Below, one piece after another: positions 36,022 to 43,326 of a stretch of 64,000 nucleotides of DNA (position 1 is its first letter; each line of letters begins with the position of its first letter). The notes below the pieces were generated by a model. The model was not told the origin of the DNA, made no database searches, and saw nothing but the letters and a program-made list of their open reading frames with translations. The DNA is taken from positions 5,187,546 to 5,251,545 of the forward strand of contig NZ_CP036269.1 of NCBI RefSeq assembly GCF_007744675.1. Reading direction: 5' to 3'. The stretch is from Gimesia alba. Its GTDB lineage: Bacteria > Planctomycetota > Planctomycetia > Planctomycetales > Planctomycetaceae. Both the position numbers and the translations under genes were made by a program.

Positions 36022-36996
36022 ATGTTACGCATTTTAACTCTGACAATTTGTCTCCTGCTCGTGGCGGGCCTGAATGACGTTTTTACGATTACTTCCTGGG
36101 CTGATTCATCACAAGCCGCTACCAGTAAAGAGGATACAAAATCCATCCCAGACCGGCTGCTGGCCTGGGCCTCGCAAGAGCCAGAGCAAAAAAAGACCGC
36201 GGCTCCGGCAGACGAGTCGGAAAAGAATTTGAAAAAAAATCCGGCCCAAGCGAATGCATTACTCAAAAAAGCACGCGAAAAATTGTGGACCTACACCTCA
36301 ATCAGGGCACAGATCACCGAAAAAGTAGAAATCGGGCCAAAGTCCTTTGTGATCAGTGGCAGCTATCTGCAAGGCAAAGACCTGAAGCTTCGGCTGGAAT
36401 TTCAAGTCCAGAGTCAGAAGAAAAATGAGAAGCCTGTCGGAACGTTATTAGAAATCTGTGACGGGCAGGTTCTTTGGACGGAACATAACATCAAAGGCAC
36501 CTCACGGGTCACCCGTCGCGATGTGCAGGCAATTATGCAACAAGCCGAGTTGAACCCGAAATCACAGCCAAACATGCTGGTGGCTGAGTTAGGTCTGGGT
36601 GGACTTCCCGGCATGTTAGCATCAATCCAGAAAAACATGAAACTGGAGAGCGTCTCTGAACGCAAGGTCAATGGGAAAACGTTGACCGTCCTAAACGGGA
36701 CCTGGAAAGACAAATTTCTGGCACAATGGAAGGGGGGAGATCCTACTGCTCCTGTGCAACTTCCTGCATATGTACCGGATGGGGTCAGAATCTATCTAGA
36801 TCAGCAAACACTCTTTCCCAGAAGAATTGTGTACCTGAAAAAAAATAAAGAGACTTTGGAGAGTATGGTGACTCTCAATTTTTCGAAAGTCACCCTCAAT
36901 GCCCCCATTAAAGCGACGGAATTTGCCTATGAGCCCCCCGATGGTGTCTTTCCGGTTGATATTACGAATCAATATCTTAAACAATTAACGCAATAA
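36022..36996 (+). CDS. Secreted protein with LolA-like fold features
   Basis: A 324-residue protein with a signal peptide (about 1-28). A charged low-complexity linker (about 30-75) leads to a domain of alternating beta strands (SIRAQITEKVEIGPKSFVISGSYLQGKDLKLRLEFQVQ, quoted in part; VGTLLEICDGQVLWTEH). This alternation resembles the LolA/LolB or DUF1571-type periplasmic fold used to bind lipids or lipoproteins. The assignment is from strand pattern only and is not firm. A hairpin at 37009-37048 follows. The gene lies just upstream of the ExbBD operon but about 150 bases apart. Confidence 0.6.
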   Translation: MLRILTLTICLLLVAGLNDVFTITSWADSSQAATSKEDTKSIPDRLLAWASQEPEQKKTAAPADESEKNLKKNPAQANALLKKAREKLWTYTSIRAQITEKVEIGPKSFVISGSYLQGKDLKLRLEFQVQSQKKNEKPVGTLLEICDGQVLWTEHNIKGTSRVTRRDVQAIMQQAELNPKSQPNMLVAELGLGGLPGMLASIQKNMKLESVSERKVNGKTLTVLNGTWKDKFLAQWKGGDPTAPVQLPAYVPDGVRIYLDQQTLFPRRIVYLKKNKETLESMVTLNFSKVTLNAPIKATEFAYEPPDGVFPVDITNQYLKQLTQ

Positions 36997-37008
36997 ATAC
37001 GTAATAAG

Positions 37009-37048
37009 GAGAAGGGTCTCGTTCTGTCAGCAAAAACGGGGCTTTCTC
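37009..37048 (+). terminator. Hairpin after the LolA-like gene, weak terminator candidate
   Basis: GAGAA-GG-GTCTCGTT pairs with AACGGGGC-TTTCTC, allowing G-U pairs, 12 bases after the stop codon. There is no T-run, so it may stabilise the transcript end rather than terminate it. Confidence 0.35.
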
Positions 37049-37147
37049 ATCAAGCTAACTCATATCTCCTAATCCATTACTGAATAACAACTTAGTTAAT
37101 TACTATTAAGAGTCTCTGTTTCATCTCTGAAACACAATCATCGGACC

Positions 37148-38176
37148 ATGACAACCATGCCGGCAGCGTTCACAGAACTAAAACAGCAAAAATCACGATG
37201 GCAGAGCAATTCTCCTCTGCTCGCGGTTCCAAGCTGGGCTGCCTCGCTGGCCATCCATTCTCTTTTCCTACTGATTCTGATTACGAGCCTCAACCGGTGT
37301 GACAGTGGTCAGACGGGAGGCCAGGAAGGAGACCTCCGAAGTGTTGGCATTTATGTCAAACAATCTCCCGATGCCGAACAAATTCAGGAATCAGAACAGG
37401 AATCGCAGGAAACCACTCAAAACCAGCTGTCTCCACAGGACCAGGTGACAGAAGTGATGGATCAGCCCCCCGTTGATCCGCAACTGCCGGAATTGAACTC
37501 AAAATTGCTGGGAGCAGGACCAAGTCAGAATCCCAGTATTCCCAGTTCTCCCACAACAGATTTAACAACAAACCAGTTGATGTCTCCCAGCACAGCGCTC
37601 GCTCCCCCTGTCATGGGGACTGGCAATGTCAACTTTTTTGATGCCGTCGATTCCGGTAAGCGATTTGTTTTTGTCCTCGATTGTTCAGGCAGTATGGCAG
37701 CACCACAGGGAGCCCCTATTCGTAAGGCTCGCTCGGAACTGATCGCCAGCCTGGCTGGTCTCAATCATCACCAGCAGTTTCAAATCATCTTCTATAATAC
37801 CACCACTCGAGCAATGCAGCAGCGCGGCAAAGCAGCCGGATTGCTGTATGCGACTGATATTAACCGTACCCTGGCCCGCCAGTTTATCCAGAGTGTCGAA
37901 CCAGACGGAGGCACGGATCACCTCCCGGCTTTAAAAAGAGCTTTAAGTTTTCAACCAGATGTCATATTCTTTCTGACAGACGCGAAGCATCCTCAGTTAT
38001 CCAGCGCGGATTTGAACGAAATTCGCGTCCGCAATGGCGGCAAGGCCAAGATTCACTGTATCGAGTTTGGAGAAGGTTTCCCCGTCAAAGAGGGGAATTC
38101 CCTCGACAAGCTCGCTCGACAGAACCGGGGTAGCTACCGTTATTATAATGTCCGCAAGTTTATCAAGAACCGTTAA
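37148..38176 (+). CDS. Membrane-anchored VWA-domain protein
   Basis: A 342-residue protein. One membrane helix (about residues 28-49, WAASLAIHSLFLLILITSL) is followed by an acidic, Gln/Ser/Pro-rich linker (about 60-160) and a von Willebrand A domain (about 165-335). The metal site is intact: DCSGSM supplies DxSxS, and TTT and TDA complete it. The topology resembles TonB (helix, long linker, periplasmic domain), which is suggestive next to ExbB and ExbD genes. It is the first gene of an apparent operon running to tatD; lspA follows after 66 bases. A proton-driven envelope role is inferred. Confidence 0.8.
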   Translation: MTTMPAAFTELKQQKSRWQSNSPLLAVPSWAASLAIHSLFLLILITSLNRCDSGQTGGQEGDLRSVGIYVKQSPDAEQIQESEQESQETTQNQLSPQDQVTEVMDQPPVDPQLPELNSKLLGAGPSQNPSIPSSPTTDLTTNQLMSPSTALAPPVMGTGNVNFFDAVDSGKRFVFVLDCSGSMAAPQGAPIRKARSELIASLAGLNHHQQFQIIFYNTTTRAMQQRGKAAGLLYATDINRTLARQFIQSVEPDGGTDHLPALKRALSFQPDVIFFLTDAKHPQLSSADLNEIRVRNGGKAKIHCIEFGEGFPVKEGNSLDKLARQNRGSYRYYNVRKFIKNR

Positions 38177-38242
38177 TTGTTTTTCAGTTTTGCCAACTTG
38201 ATCCCTAATCAAAACCAACATACCCCAGAAAGTCGATCATTC

Positions 38243-38806
38243 ATGTCTGCGACGGTATCCAAAGCAACTCGCTATACCTTACTGATAGCCTGTTTGCTGT
38301 TTTGCGTCGGCTGTGATCAATACACCAAAAAAATCGCCGTCGAAAAACTAAAATCCGAACCGCCCATTACCTATTTTAATAATACGCTGCGCATGGAATA
38401 CGCTGAGAACACCGGCGCTTTTCTCAGTGTCGGCAGTCGACTTTCGAAACCAGTCCGATTTTTTCTGTTAGTGATTGCCAACGCAGCCTTTTTGATCATT
38501 GTCAGCGGCATGTTGATCTTCCGCTGGCAAATGCCGCTGATTCAATTCATTGCACTTTCACTGCTACTCGCGGGTGGCATTGGTAATTTGATTGATCGCG
38601 TTTTTCTGAATGGGATTGTGATTGATTTTCTCAACATTGGCTTTGGTCCATTACGTACGGGAATTTTTAATGTTGCTGACATGGCAATCACAGGGGGCGC
38701 CTTACTGATGCTGGTATCCTGGTTATTTACGAAAGATCAAAACCAGAAAGGGAACCACGTTGAATCGTCTCCGACTGAGCAGGTCACCCCCTCTACAACG
38801 GAGTAA
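38243..38806 (+). CDS. lspA: Lipoprotein signal peptidase (signal peptidase II)
   Basis: A 187-residue four-helix aspartic protease that removes signal peptides from lipidated prolipoproteins. Signatures: DQYTKK (residues 25-30), ENTGAF (55-60), GGIGNLIDR with catalytic D119, and FNVADMAI with catalytic D146. The start at 38243 is chosen because it gives the normal N-terminus. It lies in the middle of the VWA/TPR/ExbBD operon. Several lipoproteins in this window (9613, 33584, 35695 starts) are its expected substrates. Confidence 0.94.
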   Translation: MSATVSKATRYTLLIACLLFCVGCDQYTKKIAVEKLKSEPPITYFNNTLRMEYAENTGAFLSVGSRLSKPVRFFLLVIANAAFLIIVSGMLIFRWQMPLIQFIALSLLLAGGIGNLIDRVFLNGIVIDFLNIGFGPLRTGIFNVADMAITGGALLMLVSWLFTKDQNQKGNHVESSPTEQVTPSTTE

Positions 38807-38834
38807 TCAATTCGGCTGACTTCGAAAGAATACT

Positions 38835-39893
38835 ATGAGAACTTTTGCTCTCGCCATTTTGACCACTGTTTTTCTATTACTGAAAACAGTCCCCACCTGT
38901 GCCCAGGATAAGATCGAAGTTCGCCCCGATCATCACGTCGGTCAGGCAACACTCCCCTGCACTATTCTGGACTTCACGCAATCAAATATTAAAGTCAAAC
39001 TGCTTCCCAGTGGTTTCGTGCGAACGTATCCCAGTTCACAAATCGTCAAGGTCCATACTCCGCAAACAGAGCAACATCAACAGGGTTTGGAACAACTGCA
39101 AAATGGGGAATATGAAAAGGCAATCAACTCGTTTACTGAAGCGCTGAATATTGAAAATCGGTCTTGGGTGCGGCGTGAAGTCCTGGCCTTGATGATCAAA
39201 GCTGCGTTAGGCCAGGGTGATGACCTGAAGGCAGCGCTGCGGTTTCAGATCATGGTAGAAAGTGAACCGGACTCTCGTTCTTTTGATCTGATTCCACTGG
39301 ACTGGTCCATCAAAGAAACACTTTCTCCAGCTCGTAGTGCCGCGCGGGGCTGGCTGACTGACAAAAACGAACTCAAGAAATTGATGGGGGCAAGCATTCT
39401 GCTGACCGCCCCTGAGTATCAGGCACAGGCCGAAGCCGCGATGAGATCACTGGCAACCAGCACAAACATCAATATCCAGCAACTGGCTCGAACACAACTC
39501 TGGCGTCTCCGTTTAAGAGAAGGCGATGTCAGCCATAGGGAACTGCAGCGTTGGGAACGAAACCTACATCAGGTGCCGGAGCACTTACGTGCGGGACCCT
39601 ATTTTCTACTGGGAACAGGTTATGCCATGCTGGAACGCCACGGTCAGGCTGCCGCCTCGTTTCTCTGGATTCCACTGGCCTACGATTCCAATCCGCAATT
39701 ATCGGCCTTGGCGAATCTGAAAGCGGCCGACTCGTTGCTGGCTCTAGGCCAAACAGCCAATGCTCTGCGTCTGTATCAGGAAACCGTTGCCCGTTATCCA
39801 AAATCTCCTTCAAAACAAATGGCACAACAGATGGTGGACCAACTCTTAAAAACCAATACATTCAACAACAGTCCGACGACTGCCCCCAATTGA
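38835..39893 (+). CDS. Secreted TPR protein
   Basis: A 352-residue protein with a signal peptide (MRTFALAILTTVFLLLKTVP, cleaved near TCAQ). Residues about 28-70 form a small beta domain. TPR-type helical repeats follow: GLEQLQNGEYEKAINSFTEA near residue 80, and two near the C-terminus (AGPYFLLGTGYAMLERHGQA, LKAADSLLALGQTANALRLY). TPR arrays mediate protein contacts, and TPR partners next to ExbB/ExbD are known from Tol-Pal-like systems (YbgF/CpoB). That comparison is by analogy only. It lies 28 bases after lspA and 34 before exbB. Confidence 0.8.
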   Translation: MRTFALAILTTVFLLLKTVPTCAQDKIEVRPDHHVGQATLPCTILDFTQSNIKVKLLPSGFVRTYPSSQIVKVHTPQTEQHQQGLEQLQNGEYEKAINSFTEALNIENRSWVRREVLALMIKAALGQGDDLKAALRFQIMVESEPDSRSFDLIPLDWSIKETLSPARSAARGWLTDKNELKKLMGASILLTAPEYQAQAEAAMRSLATSTNINIQQLARTQLWRLRLREGDVSHRELQRWERNLHQVPEHLRAGPYFLLGTGYAMLERHGQAAASFLWIPLAYDSNPQLSALANLKAADSLLALGQTANALRLYQETVARYPKSPSKQMAQQMVDQLLKTNTFNNSPTTAPN

Positions 39894-39927
39894 TTTGAAT
39901 CGAACAAGTCTGGAAAAGAAAAATTTG

Positions 39928-40791
39928 ATGGATCGAAGTAAGCCTTTTTTAAAATTTGTCTGGTTGAGTCTTGTCTGTTTCAGCATCAGTCTGGCGACCC
40001 CTGCGCTCTGTTCAGCTGCGGACGAACCTGCGGACGCCGAGGGTACAGGCGCTGCCAAAGTTGATCTCCGTCAACTGGTTGATGATGCCGGTGCGATTGG
40101 AATTATCATTGCCGTACTGAGTGTGGCAATGGTTGCGCTGATTGTCGAACACATCATCAGCATCCGCAGCAATGCCCTGATGCCTCCTGGACTGGCTGAA
40201 GAAGTTCATGGATTAATTACCCAACAGCAATACCGCAGTGCCGATTCCGTCTGTAAGTCCAACCCCAGCTTTTTATCCTATGTGCTCTCGGCAGGTTTAG
40301 CAGAAGTTCAAATGGGCTATGGTGCGGTTGAGAAAGCGATGGAAGATGCTGCCATGCAACAGTCGGCACGATTGAATCGCAAAATTGAATATCTCTCCGT
40401 AATCGGAACGCTGTCCCCCATGCTCGGTCTGTTGGGAACGGTTTGGGGGATGATTCTGGCATTCTCTGAATTCACCGCCAAAGCAAATCCGGACGTCGCT
40501 GAACTCGCGCCCGGCATTTCCAAAGCTTTGATCACAACACTGTTCGGCTTGAGTGTGACCGTGCCAGCACTAGCCAGTTTCGCCTTCTTTCGAAACCGGA
40601 TTGATGAACTTGTTGCACAATCCTCATTGTTAGCGGAACATGTGTTTGCCGACTTTAAACACACAATGGCCCTTCCCGCTAAACAGACTGGAAAGCCGCT
40701 TCGCAAGCGTCCTGAAGAAGAACTGGCCCAACGAATCGCACCCCAGCAGGCAACTCGGCCAACACCTCCGCCCGGAGGACAAGAACCGTGA
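39928..40791 (+). CDS. MotA/TolQ/ExbB proton channel protein
   Basis: A 287-residue ExbB-type protein. The N-terminal signal (about 1-33) is followed by helix 1 (about 55-75, AIGIIIAVLSVAMVALIVEH), a cytoplasmic loop, and the paired C-terminal helices containing IGTLSPMLGLLGTVWGMI and GISKALITTLFGLSVTVPAL, the family signatures. It forms the stator pore that uses the proton gradient to move a partner. The ATG at 39928 is chosen over an upstream TTG. A Pro-rich cytoplasmic tail ends the protein. Its stop overlaps the GTG start of the next gene (GTGA, 40788-40791). Confidence 0.9.
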   Translation: MDRSKPFLKFVWLSLVCFSISLATPALCSAADEPADAEGTGAAKVDLRQLVDDAGAIGIIIAVLSVAMVALIVEHIISIRSNALMPPGLAEEVHGLITQQQYRSADSVCKSNPSFLSYVLSAGLAEVQMGYGAVEKAMEDAAMQQSARLNRKIEYLSVIGTLSPMLGLLGTVWGMILAFSEFTAKANPDVAELAPGISKALITTLFGLSVTVPALASFAFFRNRIDELVAQSSLLAEHVFADFKHTMALPAKQTGKPLRKRPEEELAQRIAPQQATRPTPPPGGQEP

Positions 40792-41204
40792 AAATTCCAA
40801 CCCGCGCCCGTCAGCAGGGAATTCGTTTTAATATCACCCCCTTGATTGATATTGTGTTTCTGCTGATTGTTTTCTTTCTGGCAGCCACCCATTTAACACA
40901 AAATGAAAAACTGGAAGCAGTTGAGCTTCCACAAGCGTCACAGCATGAAAATGAACCCGTAGAAGCCCCACGGCGAATGATCATCACGATCACTTTAGAT
41001 GAAAAGCTGCATCTGCGCGGCAAAGAAATCTCGGCTGAAGAACTGGACGCGCAACTTCTGTCGATTGATGACACCAAGCGAAAAGAAACGGAAATTCGCA
41101 TTCGCGGTGATCAACGGATTCCGTACCAGATCGTCGAACGCGTGCTCATCAGCTGTGCCCGTGCTGGAATTTCCAATGTTCAATTTGCCGTCCTGAACGA
41201 GTAA
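40788..41204 (+). CDS. ExbD/TolR family protein, first copy
   Basis: A 138-residue protein with a short cytoplasmic N-terminus, the helix FNITPLIDIVFLLIVFFLAA containing the essential aspartate, and a periplasmic domain of about 95 residues. Start is GTG at 40788, overlapping the exbB stop, so translation is coupled. ExbD/TolR sits inside the ExbB pentamer and carries protons. A second ExbD follows, so the channel may use two different ExbD chains, a pattern seen in other envelope systems. Confidence 0.92.
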   Translation: MKIPTRARQQGIRFNITPLIDIVFLLIVFFLAATHLTQNEKLEAVELPQASQHENEPVEAPRRMIITITLDEKLHLRGKEISAEELDAQLLSIDDTKRKETEIRIRGDQRIPYQIVERVLISCARAGISNVQFAVLNE

Positions 41205-41215
41205 GCTTGTCTGAG

Positions 41216-41698
41216 ATGAAAATTCCTTCGCACCATAATACACGACACGACATTCAGGATCAGGCGACCATGACGCCGATGATCGACGTGGTATTTCTAC
41301 TGTTGATCTTCTTTATCAGTGCCTCAGCGAATCAGATTCGGGAATTTTTGCTCCCCACAGAACTGGCAACCGGCAGTATTGAATCAACAGAAACCGTTCC
41401 ACAGGAACAACCATTAGGGGAAGTCTGGTTGAAATTGAAACGGCAAGATAACCAGACCATTGTAGAATTGAATGAGCGCGAGTATGCTCAGTTCGAACAA
41501 TTAAAACAGACATTGACCGAACTGGCAGAACTGGCTCCGGAGATTCCCGTGATTCTCGATATCAACGAGGATGTCCCGCTGGGTGAAATGATTCGCACCT
41601 ACGATACCTGCCTGGCAGCCGGATTCAATTCCATTAATTTTGCCACTGACGTAAGCAAGATCACCCCCAAAAAGAAATCAATTACATCCCACAACTGA
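41216..41698 (+). CDS. ExbD/TolR family protein, second copy
   Basis: A 160-residue protein. ATMTPMIDVVFLLLIFFISA is the proton-carrying transmembrane helix with its conserved aspartate, followed by a periplasmic domain ending in a Lys-rich tail. The ATG at 41216 is preferred; a TTG at 41207 is an alternative. It is 11 bases after the first exbD. The two copies differ clearly in the periplasmic part, so they are not a recent duplication. Confidence 0.92.
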   Translation: MKIPSHHNTRHDIQDQATMTPMIDVVFLLLIFFISASANQIREFLLPTELATGSIESTETVPQEQPLGEVWLKLKRQDNQTIVELNEREYAQFEQLKQTLTELAELAPEIPVILDINEDVPLGEMIRTYDTCLAAGFNSINFATDVSKITPKKKSITSHN

Positions 41699-41709
41699 AC
41701 TCACTCACG

Positions 41710-42483
41710 ATGAATTTATTTGATACTCACGCCCACCTTGATGAAGAAGCCTTTCATCCTGACCGCCCTGAAACTGTGCAACGAGCGATTAATGCGGGCG
41801 TCGAAACGATACTCACCATCGGCACTACTGCTGAGAGCAGCCAGCGCGCTGTCGATCTTGCCGACACCTTTCCCAACGTATATGCCGTTGTCGGCATTCA
41901 ACCCAACTATGTCGCGCAAATGAAACCAGGTGACTGGGAACTGATTGAAAGCCTCTCCACCGCTCACAAAGTGGTCGGGATTGGTGAAACGGGCCTGGAT
42001 CGCTACTGGGATTACGCGCCCATCGAATTACAGCGCGAGTATTTCAGCAAGCATATCCAGCTCTCGCAAAAATTGGATTTGCCTTTCGTCATTCACTGTC
42101 GCGAAGCGGAAGCCGATGTGGTCGAGCTATTACAGCAGGAAGCAAAGGGAGCTCCCCTCAAAGGGCTCATGCACTCGTTTTGCGGAAGCCCGGAAACCGC
42201 CGCTGCCTGCCTGGAACTGGGGCTGCATATCTCTTTTGCAGGCATGTTGACCTTCAAGAAGAATGACGAACTCCGCGAAACAGCCTGTCACATCCCATTA
42301 GATCGCCTGCTGGTAGAAACAGACGCACCGTATCTGGCTCCCGTCCCGATGCGTGGCAAACGAAATGAACCGGCGTTTGTAAAGCACACTTGTGCCTGTC
42401 TGGCAGAACTCCACAACAAAACAGCAGAAGAGATGGCAGAAATCACAACGGCGAACGCGAAATCGCTCTTCAAAATCAACTAG
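41710..42483 (+). CDS. TatD family metal-dependent hydrolase
   Basis: A 257-residue TIM-barrel hydrolase of the TatD family, 3'-5' DNA exonuclease-like. Seen: the N-terminal FDTHAHLDEEAF, GIGETGLDRYWD, PFVIHCREA, GLMHSFCGS, and the closing VETDAPYLAPVP, which provide the metal ligands. Length is normal. It is 11 bases after the second exbD and so probably the last gene of that operon. TatD proteins are not part of Tat transport despite the name. Confidence 0.93.
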   Translation: MNLFDTHAHLDEEAFHPDRPETVQRAINAGVETILTIGTTAESSQRAVDLADTFPNVYAVVGIQPNYVAQMKPGDWELIESLSTAHKVVGIGETGLDRYWDYAPIELQREYFSKHIQLSQKLDLPFVIHCREAEADVVELLQQEAKGAPLKGLMHSFCGSPETAAACLELGLHISFAGMLTFKKNDELRETACHIPLDRLLVETDAPYLAPVPMRGKRNEPAFVKHTCACLAELHNKTAEEMAEITTANAKSLFKIN

Positions 42484-42873
42484 ATCGCATCACATTTTAC
42501 CATAGCGTGCCTCAATCTAATATACTCGGTCCAAAAAGCCTTGGAGACGCTACAGTAAAACTGGACACAGTCTAGATGTCGGCCTCGTCATTTTTTGAGA
42601 CTGACCTCAAGAAGCGTCAGCGTCGCCTGATTTCGCCTGGATTTTCTCCGAGTTGATTCTTTCGTAATCTGCATTTCTTCCGAGAGGATACTTTCATTTT
42701 TATTCAATCCTGTTATTGTTACATTTAGTTGAGTCATAGACATAACTTGCGTCAATTGAACCCACAGCAGGAATTCCTAAAGCGCGTCCCATTTAACCAT
42801 AGTATCTACCATGTTAATTGACTTGATCCGCATGGCCGTGGAGACGCTGCAATAAACCTGGACACTGGCTAGG
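42484..42873. other. Intergenic region with a duplicated leader of about 80 bases
   Basis: No established gene lies here. The region begins and ends with two copies of a related sequence (42500-42578 and 42797-42876). Between them is a 26-codon frame starting at the ATG that ends copy 1 (42576-42656, beginning MSASSFFETDLKKRQRRL). I cannot say whether this frame is translated. Confidence 0.5.
42500..42578 (+). repeat. Direct repeat, copy 1 (leader-like, ends in ATG)
   Basis: The sequence begins CCATAG (42500) and contains GGAGACGCTACAGTAAAACT and TGGACACAGTCTAG just before an ATG. Copy 2 at 42797-42876 matches at nearly all positions over the last 40 bases and at about half of the 32 bases before that, with equal spacing. 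The ATG at 42576 opens a 26-codon frame. Confidence 0.7.
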
Positions 42874-42876
42874 ATG
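42797..42876 (+). repeat. Direct repeat, copy 2 (leader of the operon starting near 42880)
   Basis: CCATAG (42797), then GGAGACGCTGCAATAAACCT and TGGACACTGGCTAGG leading into ATG at 42874. It is the homologue of the sequence at 42500-42578, offset by 297 bases. Conservation is highest in the 40 bases next to the ATG, which suggests selection on a leader or promoter element instead of chance. Confidence 0.7.
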
Positions 42877-42879
42877 GTA

Positions 42880-43275
42880 ATGATCAAACAGTGGCTTGCG
42901 CACGCCTTCGCGGTAGAACGCCCGGAAGATTTTGCTCCGACAGCAGAGCAACAACAGATTGCAGACCGCATCTGCCGAGAAATTATTCGGCGGGATATGG
43001 TCACGCTGGCGATCCTCTCATTGGAAACCTGCCGCCCCTTAAATTATATCGGCTCACAGGCGATTCACTTTTTTGCTCCCTTCCTGTCTTTCCTGGTCGA
43101 TCCCCAAGCACAAAAAATCTTCGCAGAATTTCTCGAAAAACGAGGTTCCATCGAATGGTTATGCCAGCGTCTGGAAACATTGAGTTCGTCACTGGTTGAC
43201 TCTGAGAACGCCTCTCTGAATGAGGACCATTCTCTGGTCCACTCTGAATACACAGTCAAACAGGATGATTCCTGA
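42880..43275 (+). CDS. Small conserved protein of unknown function, first gene of the GlmL-like operon
   Basis: A 131-residue protein, taken from the ATG at 42880 because AGGA (42871-42874) is well placed; the ATG at 42874 is an alternative. The core (about 15-100) is helical with conserved-looking RDMVTLAILSLETCRPLNYI, an amphipathic or re-entrant hydrophobic stretch AIHFFAPFLSFLV, and EKRGSIEWLCQRLE. The Ser/Asp/Glu tail is variable-looking. It resembles short planctomycete proteins of unknown function. It lies 51 bases before the GlmL-like gene and probably belongs to the same operon. Confidence 0.65.
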   Translation: MIKQWLAHAFAVERPEDFAPTAEQQQIADRICREIIRRDMVTLAILSLETCRPLNYIGSQAIHFFAPFLSFLVDPQAQKIFAEFLEKRGSIEWLCQRLETLSSSLVDSENASLNEDHSLVHSEYTVKQDDS

Positions 43276-43326
43276 CGTAGATCAATCAACCCGAATCGTG
43301 CCCAACCCGCTTTCATATTTACACGG

